Source: Anaerococcus vaginalis (lineage in GTDB: Bacteria > Bacillota > Clostridia > Tissierellales > Peptoniphilaceae). From it: a stretch of 64,000 nucleotides of DNA. Below, piece after piece: positions 1 to 8,249 of this stretch. The stretch covers positions 140,778 to 204,777 of the forward strand of contig NZ_HE978618.1 of assembly GCF_000307225.1 (NCBI RefSeq), read 5' to 3'. Below the pieces are notes generated by a model that was not told the DNA's origin, did no database searches, and saw only the letters and a program-made list of their open reading frames with translations. How positions within the stretch are numbered: the stretch's first letter is position 1; every line of letters begins with the position of its first letter. Both the position numbers and the translations under genes were made by a program.

Positions 1-2
1 TA

Positions 3-113
3 TATGCCTTTGCATATAACTATTCATTCCTATCAGTAGATGCTTTGATTTTAATAATTGTATTTTTGTTAATCTATGATAGGTTAAAAAGTTTTTTAAA
101 TAAGCAAAAATAA
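3..113 (+). CDS. C-terminal end of a membrane protein (gene starts outside the window)
   Basis: An open frame enters from the left edge and stops at TAA 111-113. Its last 36 residues contain one hydrophobic stretch (LILIIVFLLIY) followed by a basic tail (DRLKSFLNKQK), which is the usual inside-positive end of a membrane protein. It is immediately followed by a terminator-like stem at 132-149, which supports this as a true gene end. Too little is present to name a family. Confidence 0.55.
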   Translation, partial: YAFAYNYSFLSVDALILIIVFLLIYDRLKSFLNKQK

Positions 114-131
114 AAAATAAGAATTTAAAAA

Positions 132-149
132 GACCATCTTTTGATGGCC
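132..149 (+). terminator. Left copy of a split bidirectional terminator stem
   Basis: GACCATC, a TTTT loop, then GATGGCC follow the membrane-protein gene. The same stem recurs at 350-367, next to manA. On the + side this copy lacks a T-tract and runs into the palindromic element, while on the - side it has one. This suggests that it was once a single bidirectional terminator. Confidence 0.6.
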
Positions 150-349
150 GTCAGATCGTAGACAAACCCTCAAGCACGAATATCTGACTCCAAAAATTGT
201 TGATTTCTAAATTTAAAAATTCTAAAATCGCAAACTCGCTAACGCTCATACAGTGCGATTTTTAACGAATTTTTAAGTTTGAAATCAAATCAATTTTTTC
301 CGTATGATATTCTTAGCATGAGGATTTGTATACTTTGTCAACAGTCTGA
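150..349. repeat. 200-bp imperfect palindromic element inserted between two terminator stems
   Basis: The two halves are imperfect inverted repeats along almost the whole length. The left half begins GTCAGATCGTAGACAAA and the right half, read on the - strand, begins CTCAGACTGTTGACAAAGTA. Both then continue through similar AAAAATTG, TTAAAAATTC and AAATCGCA blocks towards an apex near AACTCGCTAACGCTCATACAG. There is no coding capacity. The size and structure resemble a MITE or a folded intergenic palindrome. The right-end 20-mer at 331-350 recurs exactly, in reverse complement, at 59677-59696. Confidence 0.75.
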
Positions 350-371
350 GACCATCCTTTGATGGTCTTTT
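350..371 (-). terminator. Right copy of the split terminator, at the manA 3' end
   Basis: GACCATC CTTT GATGGTC followed by TTTT on the + strand. Read on the - strand from manA, the stem is followed by TCAGACTG instead of a U-tract. The U-tract that manA would need is next to the left copy (132-149). Confidence 0.6.
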
Positions 372-1296
372 ACTTTGCTGTTGATTCTACTATTTCGAGA
401 TTTCCTTGGAAAGTGTAATTTTTTGCGTAGTTTGTCAAAATAAAAAAATCCCCTTTTTTTATCGTATAATTTTCTCCATCAATAATAATTTCTCCCTCAC
501 CTTTTATTACGCTTTCTAATATGTAGGGAGCTTTTCTTTTTAAGGAAATTTCTTTTTCTACATTTATTTTTTTTACTGTAAAATATTCGTTGTCATATAA
601 GATTTGTGTTTTTTCTTTCAAATTTTCATGAATTTTTTCTATGTTTAAGCATTTTATAGCTTTTTTTGATTTTTCTAAGTGCAATTGTCTTTTATTTCCA
701 TTTTTATCTTTTCTATCGTAATCATAGAGTCTGTAGGTTATATCTGATGCTTGTTGAATTTCGAGTATCAAAGAATCTTTTTTTATGGCATGAACCATAC
801 CAGCTGGGACTTTGAAAAAGTCTCCTTTTTTTGATTTTTCTTCTTTTAATAATTCTTTCCAATTTCTTTTATCTATTAATTCCAAGGCATTTTTTTTATC
901 TTTTGTTTTTAATCCATAGATTATTTTTGCCAGATTTTCATTTAATATATACCAGCACTCGCTTTTTCCATAAGAATTTTCTTTTTTTGCCATTTCATCA
1001 TCTGGGTGAACTTGGATTGACAAGTTATCATTTGCATCTATTAACTTTATTAAAAGGGGAAATTTTTCTTTTTTTTCATTTCCAAAAAGCTCTTTGTGTT
1101 TTTGGTATAAATTTTCTAAATTTTCTCCCTTATATTTTCCATTTAAAATTTCTGAAGGAAATTCTTTCATAGCAGATATAGCCCAATATTCTCCTATATT
1201 TTCAGATTCAAATTTGTAGGGAAATTCTTTTTTTAATCTTTCTCCTCCCCAAATTTTTTCTACAAACTTTCCTTTTAAAAATAATATTTTTTCCAT
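370..1296 (-). CDS. manA: Mannose-6-phosphate isomerase, class I (cupin type)
   Basis: This 308-residue protein matches the short class I isomerase that interconverts mannose 6-phosphate and fructose 6-phosphate in the cytoplasm. Visible family signatures are the N-terminal KIWGGERLKKEF, the metal-binding stretch IQVHPDDEMAKK near residue 100, VPAGMVHAI around residue 165 and EIQQASDITYRLYDYDR around residue 185. The C-terminal third forms a second cupin-like sheet (GEGEIIIDGENYTIKKGDFF). It is a single-gene unit; the next gene upstream (1362-2174) is separated from it by a terminator. Confidence 0.93.
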   Translation of the reverse strand: MEKILFLKGKFVEKIWGGERLKKEFPYKFESENIGEYWAISAMKEFPSEILNGKYKGENLENLYQKHKELFGNEKKEKFPLLIKLIDANDNLSIQVHPDDEMAKKENSYGKSECWYILNENLAKIIYGLKTKDKKNALELIDKRNWKELLKEEKSKKGDFFKVPAGMVHAIKKDSLILEIQQASDITYRLYDYDRKDKNGNKRQLHLEKSKKAIKCLNIEKIHENLKEKTQILYDNEYFTVKKINVEKEISLKRKAPYILESVIKGEGEIIIDGENYTIKKGDFFILTNYAKNYTFQGNLEIVESTAK

Positions 1297-1327
1297 AATT
1301 TACCTCTTTATTATTATACTAAGAAAA

Positions 1328-1363
1328 AAATAAAGCCCAAGGATAAACCTTGAGCTTTATTTT
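1328..1363. terminator. Intrinsic terminator
   Basis: AATAAAGCCCAAGG ATAAA CCTTGAGCTTTATT forms a strong stem that overlaps the stop codon of the ABC permease on the - strand and is followed by TTTTTTT in that direction. Confidence 0.75.
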
Positions 1364-2174
1364 ATGCTACTGTTAATTTATTTTTGTGGAAGAAATTTGT
1401 AAGAAATATTTGTACCGCTGATATTACTAGGTTAAGTATAGTACCAAGCCCCATTATTCTCGTAAGTTCTTCTACATTTTCTATATTGCTTAAATAATAT
1501 CCACTTTGTATTTGACTTGAGCTTTTTCCTACATTTATTGAAAATATTTCTAAAAATTTTACACCAAATGTTAGGCCTAAAATTGAAATTACTATTGTTA
1601 TCAAAATAAAGACTAAAACTGGTCCAAATTTTCCAAAATCTTTGAAAGTTTTGCTTGATCCAATGCTTATTGACGCCAAAATTCTTGTAAGTGTTGCAAG
1701 TATGGTAAATATCATTGCTATTATAAAAACAATTATGGTTTTTGTTGGAAAATGGTCTAAGAAAGTTTTTATTTGCCTAAATATTTCGCTTATATCCTCT
1801 CCTCTTGCTCCTGTTGTAACAAAAAAGAATCCGAAAAATTCTATCAAAAATACAAGGCCTGCAAGTAAGGCAATTATCATTATATTTAAAATTCTTGATG
1901 TCGTTATATCTTTTGATTTTACAGGAAGGACATCATAAAAGGCAGCCTCTTCGCCATAAAACTTTTTATAATCATTTAATATTACAATTACCATAGAAAT
2001 TGCAAAGGATGAATACATAAGAATCATCGAGATAACTGTAAAAAAGTCCAAAAATGCCGAATCTAAATATGAGTTTATATAATTTAATGCAACCGATATA
2101 ATTAAAGGAATCACAATCCAAGGAATTATGTCCATAATATTTTCTTTTAATTGATTTTTTAGTAATTTAGCCAT
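1362..2174 (-). CDS. ABC-2 type transporter permease (YtrC/D-like)
   Basis: This integral membrane protein has about six hydrophobic segments. It is the membrane partner of the ATPase encoded just upstream. The start at 2174 (MAKLLKNQLKEN) is preferred because GAGGAGG sits at ideal spacing and the gene then overlaps the ATPase by only 8 bp; an in-frame ATG at 2201 lies inside the ATPase gene. It is the last gene of a four-gene operon (small membrane protein, GntR, ATPase, permease), the layout typical of envelope-stress ABC exporters controlled by a YtrA-type repressor. The substrate is not evident. Confidence 0.8.
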   Translation of the reverse strand: MAKLLKNQLKENIMDIIPWIVIPLIISVALNYINSYLDSAFLDFFTVISMILMYSSFAISMVIVILNDYKKFYGEEAAFYDVLPVKSKDITTSRILNIMIIALLAGLVFLIEFFGFFFVTTGARGEDISEIFRQIKTFLDHFPTKTIIVFIIAMIFTILATLTRILASISIGSSKTFKDFGKFGPVLVFILITIVISILGLTFGVKFLEIFSINVGKSSSQIQSGYYLSNIENVEELTRIMGLGTILNLVISAVQIFLTNFFHKNKLTVA

Positions 2175-2856
2175 TGAAAACCTCCTCAAAGTATTCTTCA
2201 ACTCCCATCTTGTGTTTTTCTCTCAAATCATCAATATTTTCTTCCAAAATTATTTTTCCATTTGATATAAATACAACCTTATCCAAAAGTCTTTCAATTT
2301 GACTAATCAAATGAGTTGAAATAATCATAAGACCATCCGAATCAAAATTATCTATTATAACATCCATAATTTTTTTCCTACTTGCAGGATCAATTCCACT
2401 CATAGGCTCATCCAAAAGATATAAATCGGACTTTCTTGAAAGAGAAAGAGCAATTTGCACCTTATCTTTCATTCCCTTTGACATATTTTTTATTTTCATA
2501 TTCATATCAAGCTTAAAATCTTTAATTATTTTTTCAAATTTTTCTTTTGAAAAATCTTCAAAAAATTCGCCATATAAATTTGAAATTTTTACCAAATTAT
2601 ATGATTTGTCCAAGGGAAGATGATCTGGTTGGTAGGAAACAAAAGATTTTGTAAGATCATTTGGTTTTTCGCCACCAATTTTTACATCTCCCCTATAATT
2701 TTTTTCAAGACCTGCAAGAATCCTTAGTAAGGTTGTTTTGCCCGAGCCGTTAGGCCCCAAAAGTCCAACGATTTCTCCCTTTTTTAATGACAAATTCATC
2801 TTATCAATAACAATTTTATTTTTATAAGATATAGTCAAATTTTTAATCTCTAACAT
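2167..2856 (-). CDS. ABC transporter ATP-binding protein
   Basis: About 229 residues with Walker A GPNGSGKTT near residue 35, a signature-like NMSKGMKDKV, Walker B LYLLDEPMSGID and the switch histidine in STHLI. The ATG at 2856 overlaps the GntR stop codon (TAATG) and has GGGAGG upstream, so it is preferred over the in-frame ATG 15 bp earlier. It energises the ABC-2 permease encoded next. The degenerate C-loop (SKGM instead of SGGQ) is common in YtrB/BcrA-type ATPases. Confidence 0.9.
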   Translation of the reverse strand: MLEIKNLTISYKNKIVIDKMNLSLKKGEIVGLLGPNGSGKTTLLRILAGLEKNYRGDVKIGGEKPNDLTKSFVSYQPDHLPLDKSYNLVKISNLYGEFFEDFSKEKFEKIIKDFKLDMNMKIKNMSKGMKDKVQIALSLSRKSDLYLLDEPMSGIDPASRKKIMDVIIDNFDSDGLMIISTHLISQIERLLDKVVFISNGKIILEENIDDLREKHKMGVEEYFEEVFNG

Positions 2857-3215
2857 TATTTCGCCTCCCATATTTTTTCAAGCCCATTAAGAGCATCCTC
2901 TTTTGATATTTTTAAATTTTTTGCATTTTTTATAAAATCTTCACAAATTATTTCAAAAGCATTTTTTGACAAAGACTTTATCAAATCTAGATCATCCGTT
3001 ACAAATCTTCCAGTTGTTCTTTGGCTTTTACAAAGACCCTCACGCTCAAGTTCAGCCAAAGCTCTTTGAACAGTGTTTGGATTTACCTCATAATCTTTTG
3101 CAAGATTTCTTACCGAATCGATTTTTTCAGAAGCTTCCCACTGTCCACTAGAAATTTTCAATTTAAAATCTTCTAAAATTTGAAGATAAATTGGCCTATC
3201 ATTATCAAATTTCAT
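2856..3215 (-). CDS. GntR family transcriptional regulator, YtrA subfamily
   Basis: This 119-residue protein has the N-terminal GntR winged helix (PIYLQILEDFKLKISSGQW, then SVRNLAKDYEVNPNTVQRALAELEREGL) and only a short helical tail, as in YtrA regulators. Such proteins repress an adjacent ABC exporter operon and are often relieved by cell-wall-active agents. It is encoded within the operon it probably controls; a palindrome at 3513-3530 is the likely operator. Confidence 0.88.
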   Translation of the reverse strand: MKFDNDRPIYLQILEDFKLKISSGQWEASEKIDSVRNLAKDYEVNPNTVQRALAELEREGLCKSQRTTGRFVTDDLDLIKSLSKNAFEIICEDFIKNAKNLKISKEDALNGLEKIWEAK

Positions 3216-3485
3216 TTAAGCCTCCTTTTTTTCTATCGCTTGCCCAACAATTAAACCAAACATCATTCCAATCGGAATCCATAAACCCATATTATTAAAA
3301 ATAGATCCAAAAGCTGCTCCAAAAACAAGACCAAGTCCTATTCCTTCACCGATATAATTTCCACTATTTTTTGAATTTCCATCTTCCAAATTTTTATTTT
3401 TATATTTTCCATCTAATTTTTTTATCAAAAAAATTATAAAAATCCCTAATAAAATTATTGGAAAAATTATTTTTAAAAATTCCAT
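3216..3485 (-). CDS. Small membrane protein with a glycine-rich segment, first gene of the ABC operon
   Basis: This 89-residue protein has an N-terminal membrane helix (IIFPIILLGIFIIFLI), a polar linker and a glycine-rich hydrophobic region (GEGIGLGLVFGAAFGSIFNNMG, then PIGMMFGLIVGQAI). It abuts the GntR gene with no gap and has AAAGGAG upstream of its ATG, so it is the promoter-proximal gene. The family is not recognised. The position suggests an accessory component of the exporter or a stress-response membrane protein. Confidence 0.7.
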   Translation of the reverse strand: MEFLKIIFPIILLGIFIIFLIKKLDGKYKNKNLEDGNSKNSGNYIGEGIGLGLVFGAAFGSIFNNMGLWIPIGMMFGLIVGQAIEKKEA

Positions 3486-3512
3486 TTTTCTCCTTTGTAT
3501 TTTTGTATTAGT

Positions 3513-3565
3513 GTATTACTTTCTTAATACAATATTATTATATCTTCAATTTTTATTTTTGTAAA
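3513..3565 (-). promoter_or_regulatory. Promoter with palindromic YtrA-type operator
   Basis: On the - strand, TTTACA (3560-3565), a 17-bp spacer and TATAAT (3537-3542) form a good sigma-A promoter. Just downstream is the palindrome GTATTA-N6-TAATAC (3513-3530), with an extra CTAATAC-like half nearby. Its position over the start region fits autorepression by the GntR protein encoded in the operon; the assignment to that protein is inferred. Confidence 0.7.
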
Positions 3566-3607
3566 GTCTTTTTTCAAAAAAATTTTTTTTAAAAAGTCCC
3601 AATAAAA

Positions 3608-3634
3608 AAAGGGGACTTTAAAAAGTCCCTTTTG
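3608..3634 (-). terminator. Intrinsic terminator of the LiaX-like gene
   Basis: AAAGGGGACTTT AAA AAGTCCCTTTT lies just past the stop codon of the 3649-4725 gene. A further GGGACTTTTT copy lies directly downstream on the - strand (near 3590-3600). Confidence 0.65.
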
Positions 3635-3648
3635 TTTTTATATTTTCT

Positions 3649-4725
3649 TTATCTAAGGCTTACCTTGCCAAAGGCTGATTTTATATCCAAATCTAAATCT
3701 GATTCTTCTGGGTCGGTTGAAACTTGATAGCCATCTTTTGTTTGCAATTTATTTTTAAATTTATCTGCAATTAAGTAAGATGATGACTTGATCAAGGCTT
3801 TGATATTTTTATTAAATTCATTTGTATCAACTACAACTGATCCAAATTGTGTTGCCATATTTATTTTTTTTGCATCCATAATTTTGAAAACCCTAATTGA
3901 GCCTGCTTTTGATGCAAGGTCAATATTTTCAACATTTAATCCATCAATTCTAATTGATCCATTTACAAGATCTACATCAGCAATTTCTCCAGAAATATTT
4001 GTTAGGTAAACTGAACCATTTACATTGGAAACTTCAAGATTTCCTTTTGTATTTCTAATTTCGATTTTTCCATTTGTATTTTTTAGGTCAATATTTCCTG
4101 AAGAATTTATTATAGTAAATCTTGCATTTGTTGATTCTATATTATTTTCATTAAAACCAACATCGCAAAGTTCAACTTGACCATTTACTATATTAGCATT
4201 AAGTTTTTCATAAAGATTTTTGCCCAAATATAATTTTACATTTGCGCTTGCATCTAAAGACCTATAATTTTCATTTACACTAATAAAAAGTTTATCTTCA
4301 ACAACTTCAATATTTAGATAATCATTTTTTAAGTCTTCCTTGTTTTTGAAATAATTTTTTTCTTCAATTGTAATGTTATTTTCTTGAGCTCTTTGTATGT
4401 CCAAAGATCCATTTATAAGATCAATTTCAATTTCATTAATATCATCTTCTATTGTGGTTTGGTTTTCAGTTTTTTGAGAATTAATATGGTAAATATTTGT
4501 TGGGATATTTACGCTATCAAGGTCTATGTCAAGATCAAAATTTGAAATAGCCTCACTGGTTTTTTTGATAACTTTTTCGAAAGAGGCTGATAATTTATTG
4601 ATAAAACTTTCCTCGCTATTTTTTGTCTTATCTTTTCCAACAGCTTCCAAAAGATCACTTGCTTGTTCAACAGTTATCTTTCCTTCTTTTAGCATATCCA
4701 AAATCATTTTCTTTTCTTCATTCAT
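3649..4725 (-). CDS. LiaX-like protein: SHOCT-like N-terminus plus DUF4097 beta-repeat domain
   Basis: This 358-residue protein starts with a short helical module (MILDMLKEGKITVEQASDLLEAV, residues 7-29) of the kind found in SHOCT-like and YvlB/LiaX proteins. A linker follows, then repeated short beta strands built on N, G and I/V (NSSGNIDLKNTNGKIEIRNTKGN, and so on) typical of DUF4097. Enterococcal LiaX, which has the same layout, senses cell-envelope damage; the role here is inferred from architecture. There is no signal peptide. The gene overlaps the DUF2089 gene by 8 bp, so the two are translationally coupled. Confidence 0.75.
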   Translation of the reverse strand: MNEEKKMILDMLKEGKITVEQASDLLEAVGKDKTKNSEESFINKLSASFEKVIKKTSEAISNFDLDIDLDSVNIPTNIYHINSQKTENQTTIEDDINEIEIDLINGSLDIQRAQENNITIEEKNYFKNKEDLKNDYLNIEVVEDKLFISVNENYRSLDASANVKLYLGKNLYEKLNANIVNGQVELCDVGFNENNIESTNARFTIINSSGNIDLKNTNGKIEIRNTKGNLEVSNVNGSVYLTNISGEIADVDLVNGSIRIDGLNVENIDLASKAGSIRVFKIMDAKKINMATQFGSVVVDTNEFNKNIKALIKSSSYLIADKFKNKLQTKDGYQVSTDPEESDLDLDIKSAFGKVSLR

Positions 4726-5074
4726 TATTTAGCTCCTTTAAAAGTTCACTTCCTTGGTCTGGAGTAATTTCTCCACTATTGACCATATTCAAAATATTCA
4801 TCCTAGATTCTTGTTTATCTATTTTTCCACCAAGTTTTTTGACAAGCTTATCAATTTTATTTCTAACAGTTGGGTACGAAATCCCCAAACTTTCACCAAC
4901 GTCTTTTATACTTCCACGCTTTTCCAAAAAAAGCTCAATAAATTCTAAATCTTCAACATCAAGCCTTTGAAATTTATCCATTTCAAATTCTCCTCTGACT
5001 TCAGTTAAACATGAATTACATTTATAAGATGTTATGACCAAGTCGCCACCACAATTAGGACATTTGTTAATCAA
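4718..5074 (-). CDS. DUF2089 family zinc-ribbon/HTH protein
   Basis: This 118-residue protein has an N-terminal zinc ribbon (CPNCGG at residues 5-10, then CNSC), a helix-turn-helix-like segment (SIKDVGESLGISYPTVRNKIDKLVKKL, residues 55-80) and a C-terminal SHOCT-like helix (MVNSGEITPDQGSELLKEL) that mirrors the N-terminus of its partner at 3649-4725. DUF2089 proteins are commonly encoded beside DUF4097 proteins. It probably regulates the pair; no ligand is known. Confidence 0.8.
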   Translation of the reverse strand: MINKCPNCGGDLVITSYKCNSCLTEVRGEFEMDKFQRLDVEDLEFIELFLEKRGSIKDVGESLGISYPTVRNKIDKLVKKLGGKIDKQESRMNILNMVNSGEITPDQGSELLKELNNE

Positions 5075-5225
5075 ATCCGCCTCCTTTATAATTTAAGTAT
5101 ACCAGCATTTTAATTTTTGTAAAGTTAATTTTTATTTTTTAATTTTTTAATTAAAATTATTAATTAAATTAATATTTATTTTTAATTAAATGATTTTAAA
5201 TTTAATTTTAATGATTTTTTTTGAA

Positions 5226-5256
5226 AAAAAGACAAAAATTAAATTCTTGTCTTTTT
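5226..5256 (-). terminator. Intrinsic terminator after the glycosyltransferase operon
   Basis: AAAAAGACA, a 13-base AT-rich loop, then TGTCTTTTT. On the - strand it lies 16 bp beyond the stop codon of the 5272-5964 gene. Confidence 0.6.
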
Positions 5257-5271
5257 ACTATAAATTAAATT

Positions 5272-5964
5272 TTAAATCAAATCTTTTGCCCAATGACTTT
5301 TTAAAGTTCTCAGTATCCAAACAATTGTATTAATTACTATTGCAAAATTTAGGGTGAAGTTTAATAGAACGAGCATTTTATATATTTCATCATTTTTTAT
5401 AAATCTAAAGGGATTTATAAATGATATTAGAGAAAATACTAAAAATACTCCCACCCATTTTATGGCTGTTTTGAAATTTTCCTTGTAATCTAGGAAAATA
5501 AAATTTCTATTTTTGTATCTTTTTATAAATTTGTCTCTTTTTTTCTTGTAAATTTCCCTATCTTCTCTCTCATTTTTTATAAGGCTTGAGTAATAAAAAA
5601 TCATATCTTCGTAGTTTGATGAATATTTACTGAGATTTTTACATTCTTCTTTTGAATAATCAAGGTCTATGATTTTTTTTGTAATATTCGCCTTTGACTT
5701 GTAGGATATTCTTTCTTCTCTTAATTTTTTTAATTTTTCTATATCTTTTTCATTTTGAATTTCTTTCAAAGTTTCTTCTTCGTATTTTGTAATTTTTTTT
5801 CTGATAATAAAATAAAATCCGAACAAAATTAGAAAAATTAAAATTTGTCCTGCAAAAATTAAGATAAAATTATTTGTATTCAAATTTGTAACATAAAGCA
5901 TTACGAAACTTGGTAATAAAATAATTATTAAGGCAAATAATAAAAACTTTATTATACTTCTCAT
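5272..5964 (-). CDS. Membrane protein of unknown function in a glycolipid operon
   Basis: This 230-residue protein has two N-terminal membrane helices (residues 5-25 and 32-53), a charged, probably coiled-coil middle (KITKYEEETLKEIQNEKDIEKLKKLREE) with many Lys, Glu and Tyr, and two C-terminal helices (about 168-188 and 196-218). It overlaps the upstream glycosyltransferase by 4 bp, so it belongs to that operon. The family is not recognised; the context suggests a role in glycolipid or lipoteichoic-acid assembly. Confidence 0.65.
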   Translation of the reverse strand: MRSIIKFLLFALIIILLPSFVMLYVTNLNTNNFILIFAGQILIFLILFGFYFIIRKKITKYEEETLKEIQNEKDIEKLKKLREERISYKSKANITKKIIDLDYSKEECKNLSKYSSNYEDMIFYYSSLIKNEREDREIYKKKRDKFIKRYKNRNFIFLDYKENFKTAIKWVGVFLVFSLISFINPFRFIKNDEIYKMLVLLNFTLNFAIVINTIVWILRTLKSHWAKDLI

Positions 5965-6968
5965 TTTTCTACTCCTTTTAAAAGATCTTGGTAATATTTT
6001 TTTAGTTTTTTGCCTACATTTTCTATTGATTTTTCTTGAGCAATTTTGTAAGCCTCGTTTTTTAGAGATGGTAACTTTCCTTCTAAGAATAGTTTTATTT
6101 TTTTGTAAAATTCTTCTAAATTTTTCGCCTTATAAATTTCTTTTCCGTCTATAAGATCTTTATAGATTTCTATATCTCTAATTATTATGTCAGCCTTTGT
6201 AGAAAGAGCTTCAAGAAGAACTATGCCTTCTGTTTCTTCAAAGGTTGGAAATATGTAAAGATCTGATCCAGAATATGCTTCTCTTAGCAATTCTTGGTCA
6301 ACATAGCCTGCAAAATGTAAATTTTTCAAATCTGTTTGAACTGCTTTTTTGATTTTTTCTGGGACAAGTGCCAAATTTAATTCTCCAAACCAAATAAATT
6401 CATATTGGGGAAGTCTTTTTGCAAGATCTACAAAATCTAAAATCCCCTTTCTTTCAATAAAAAGACCTACAGAAATGATTGATTTTTTATTTTTATCAAG
6501 TCCATATCTTTGGTAAAAATTTTTCCTATCTTCTGTTTTTTCTTTCCAAAAATCAAGGTCGATTCCGTTAGAAACAACCTTGATTTCTTTTCCTATTTCA
6601 TAGGATTGTAAAATGTTTTTAGAATATTCAGTTGGGGTTAAAATCAAATCTCCTTTTTTATAACAATATATTAACCGTTTTTTAAAAAGTGGGGCTAGTT
6701 CGTTTGATAAAATAAAAGAATTTTCAAAATCTTCCTTGGTTGAATGGGCGTGGTAGACAATTTTTTTGCCGGCTTTTTTTGCCATTTTTGCAAAAGATGC
6801 TGATTTTGGAAAAACTGTATTTATGTGGCAAATGTCATAATCATCATTTTGGTTTAAAGTATAAGAAACTCCTGCAAGATCTAGTGCTTTTTTTTGATGA
6901 TCTATTGCCTTTCCAACTCCAGATTCTTTTACCCTTTCATAATCTTCGTTATATATAAGAATTTTCAT
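5961..6968 (-). CDS. cpoA: Glycosyltransferase family 4, CpoA-like (second sugar of a glycolipid)
   Basis: This 335-residue GT-B glycosyltransferase closely resembles pneumococcal CpoA in its N-terminal half (ESGVGKAIDHQKKALDLAGV, then AHSTKEDFENSFI and APLFKK, then TPTEYSKNIL). The C-terminal half carries the donor-site motif with FPTFEETEGIVLLEALS (residues 240-256), whose glutamates are the usual EX7E pair. CpoA adds the second sugar to monoglycosyl-diacylglycerol, building the lipoteichoic-acid anchor at the membrane face. Pairing with the glycosyltransferase directly upstream supports this. The symbol rests on similarity and the exact sugar is unknown. Confidence 0.8.
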   Translation of the reverse strand: MKILIYNEDYERVKESGVGKAIDHQKKALDLAGVSYTLNQNDDYDICHINTVFPKSASFAKMAKKAGKKIVYHAHSTKEDFENSFILSNELAPLFKKRLIYCYKKGDLILTPTEYSKNILQSYEIGKEIKVVSNGIDLDFWKEKTEDRKNFYQRYGLDKNKKSIISVGLFIERKGILDFVDLAKRLPQYEFIWFGELNLALVPEKIKKAVQTDLKNLHFAGYVDQELLREAYSGSDLYIFPTFEETEGIVLLEALSTKADIIIRDIEIYKDLIDGKEIYKAKNLEEFYKKIKLFLEGKLPSLKNEAYKIAQEKSIENVGKKLKKYYQDLLKGVEK

Positions 6969-8105
6969 TTAATCATCCTTTTTTATTAATTTTTTATAAA
7001 GATTTTCACAATTTCTACCAAAAGATTCTATAGAAAAATTCTTAACAGCATAGGCTCTAGCATTTTTTGAAAGTTCTTCTTTTTTATCTTTATCAGAAAA
7101 AATAATTTCTAAATATTTTTTGAAATCAGAAAAATTTTCATATTGGTAACCATTAAAGCCATCAATTATTACATCATCAAGACAAGGATCCTTCCTACAA
7201 ATTGCCAAAGTCCCATTGCTCATAGCCTCATAATAGGTAAGGCCTTGTGTTTCGGACTGACTTGCTGAAACAAAGGCATCTGCCATACTATAGTAATGAT
7301 TTACTTCTTCTGGTTTAACCATTCCTGCAAAATAAATTTTTTTGTCGATTTTTTTCGCATAAGATTTTAAATTTTTTAGGTAAGGTCCACCACCAACTAG
7401 GATAAATTTTAATTTTTCTATATCAAGCCTACTATAATAATCAATCAGTTCTTCAATATTTTTCTCTTCAGCAAGCCTTCCTAAATAAAGAATTATCTTA
7501 TCATTTTCATCGAAACCATAATAGTCTCTAATTTTATACTTGTCGCTTATTTTTTCTGGGATTTCTATTCCTGTTGGAATAATTTTTATTTTTTCATCGC
7601 AAATATCATAAGATTTTAAAATTTCCATAGTTTTTTTGCTAGGCCCAACAATCATATCAACTCTATCAGCTATAGCCTTAGAAAATACAGAAATTACTTT
7701 TTTGCCAACTCTTTTTGATGGAGAAAAATAATGGGTGTAATCTTCATAAATTGTGTGATAAGTGTGAACTATAGGACAAGATGTTTTTTTTGCAATTTTT
7801 GTAGCCATCATAAAAGTAGAAAATTCACATTGAGAATGAATTATGTCTGGTTTCCATTTTTTTATTTCTTTAATATATTTATTTCTCAAAGTAGCAGAAA
7901 TTCTCGCTTCAGGATAAATCTTTCCAGCACTAAGACTTCCTATATAATAAACATTTCCTTTTTTATAACTTTCGGTAGAATTTGAAAGAGTCAAAACCCT
8001 AACATCAAATCCCCTATTTTCAAGATATGATTTTAAATTTAAAATTGATCTTACTACACCATTTACAACTGGATAATACCAATCAGATGTAATTAAAATT
8101 TTCAT
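6969..8105 (-). CDS. Glycosyltransferase family 4, probable monoglycosyl-diacylglycerol synthase
   Basis: A 378-residue GT-B enzyme beginning MKILITSDWYYPVVNGVV, the glycine/valine-rich acceptor-side start typical of diacylglycerol glucosyltransferases and PimA-like enzymes. HTYHTIYEDYTHYF lies near residue 120, GRLAEEKN near 210 and SASQSETQGLTYYEAMSNG, which contains the EX7E donor motif, near 280. It is the first gene of the three-gene operon, with one base between its stop codon and the next gene. The likely reaction is transfer of the first sugar to diacylglycerol, which the CpoA-like enzyme then extends; this is inferred from the pairing. Confidence 0.78.
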   Translation of the reverse strand: MKILITSDWYYPVVNGVVRSILNLKSYLENRGFDVRVLTLSNSTESYKKGNVYYIGSLSAGKIYPEARISATLRNKYIKEIKKWKPDIIHSQCEFSTFMMATKIAKKTSCPIVHTYHTIYEDYTHYFSPSKRVGKKVISVFSKAIADRVDMIVGPSKKTMEILKSYDICDEKIKIIPTGIEIPEKISDKYKIRDYYGFDENDKIILYLGRLAEEKNIEELIDYYSRLDIEKLKFILVGGGPYLKNLKSYAKKIDKKIYFAGMVKPEEVNHYYSMADAFVSASQSETQGLTYYEAMSNGTLAICRKDPCLDDVIIDGFNGYQYENFSDFKKYLEIIFSDKDKKEELSKNARAYAVKNFSIESFGRNCENLYKKLIKKDD

Positions 8106-8249
8106 ACAATCACCTCTTTGACTAACTTAGCATTTCTTTATTATAAACTATAAAGTCTATTAATATTGTATGCAAAAAGTAAATAATTTTCAATTTATAT
8201 CAATTGGGGTATATTTTATCTAGTATTAATTTAAAGAAAGGGTGATAAT

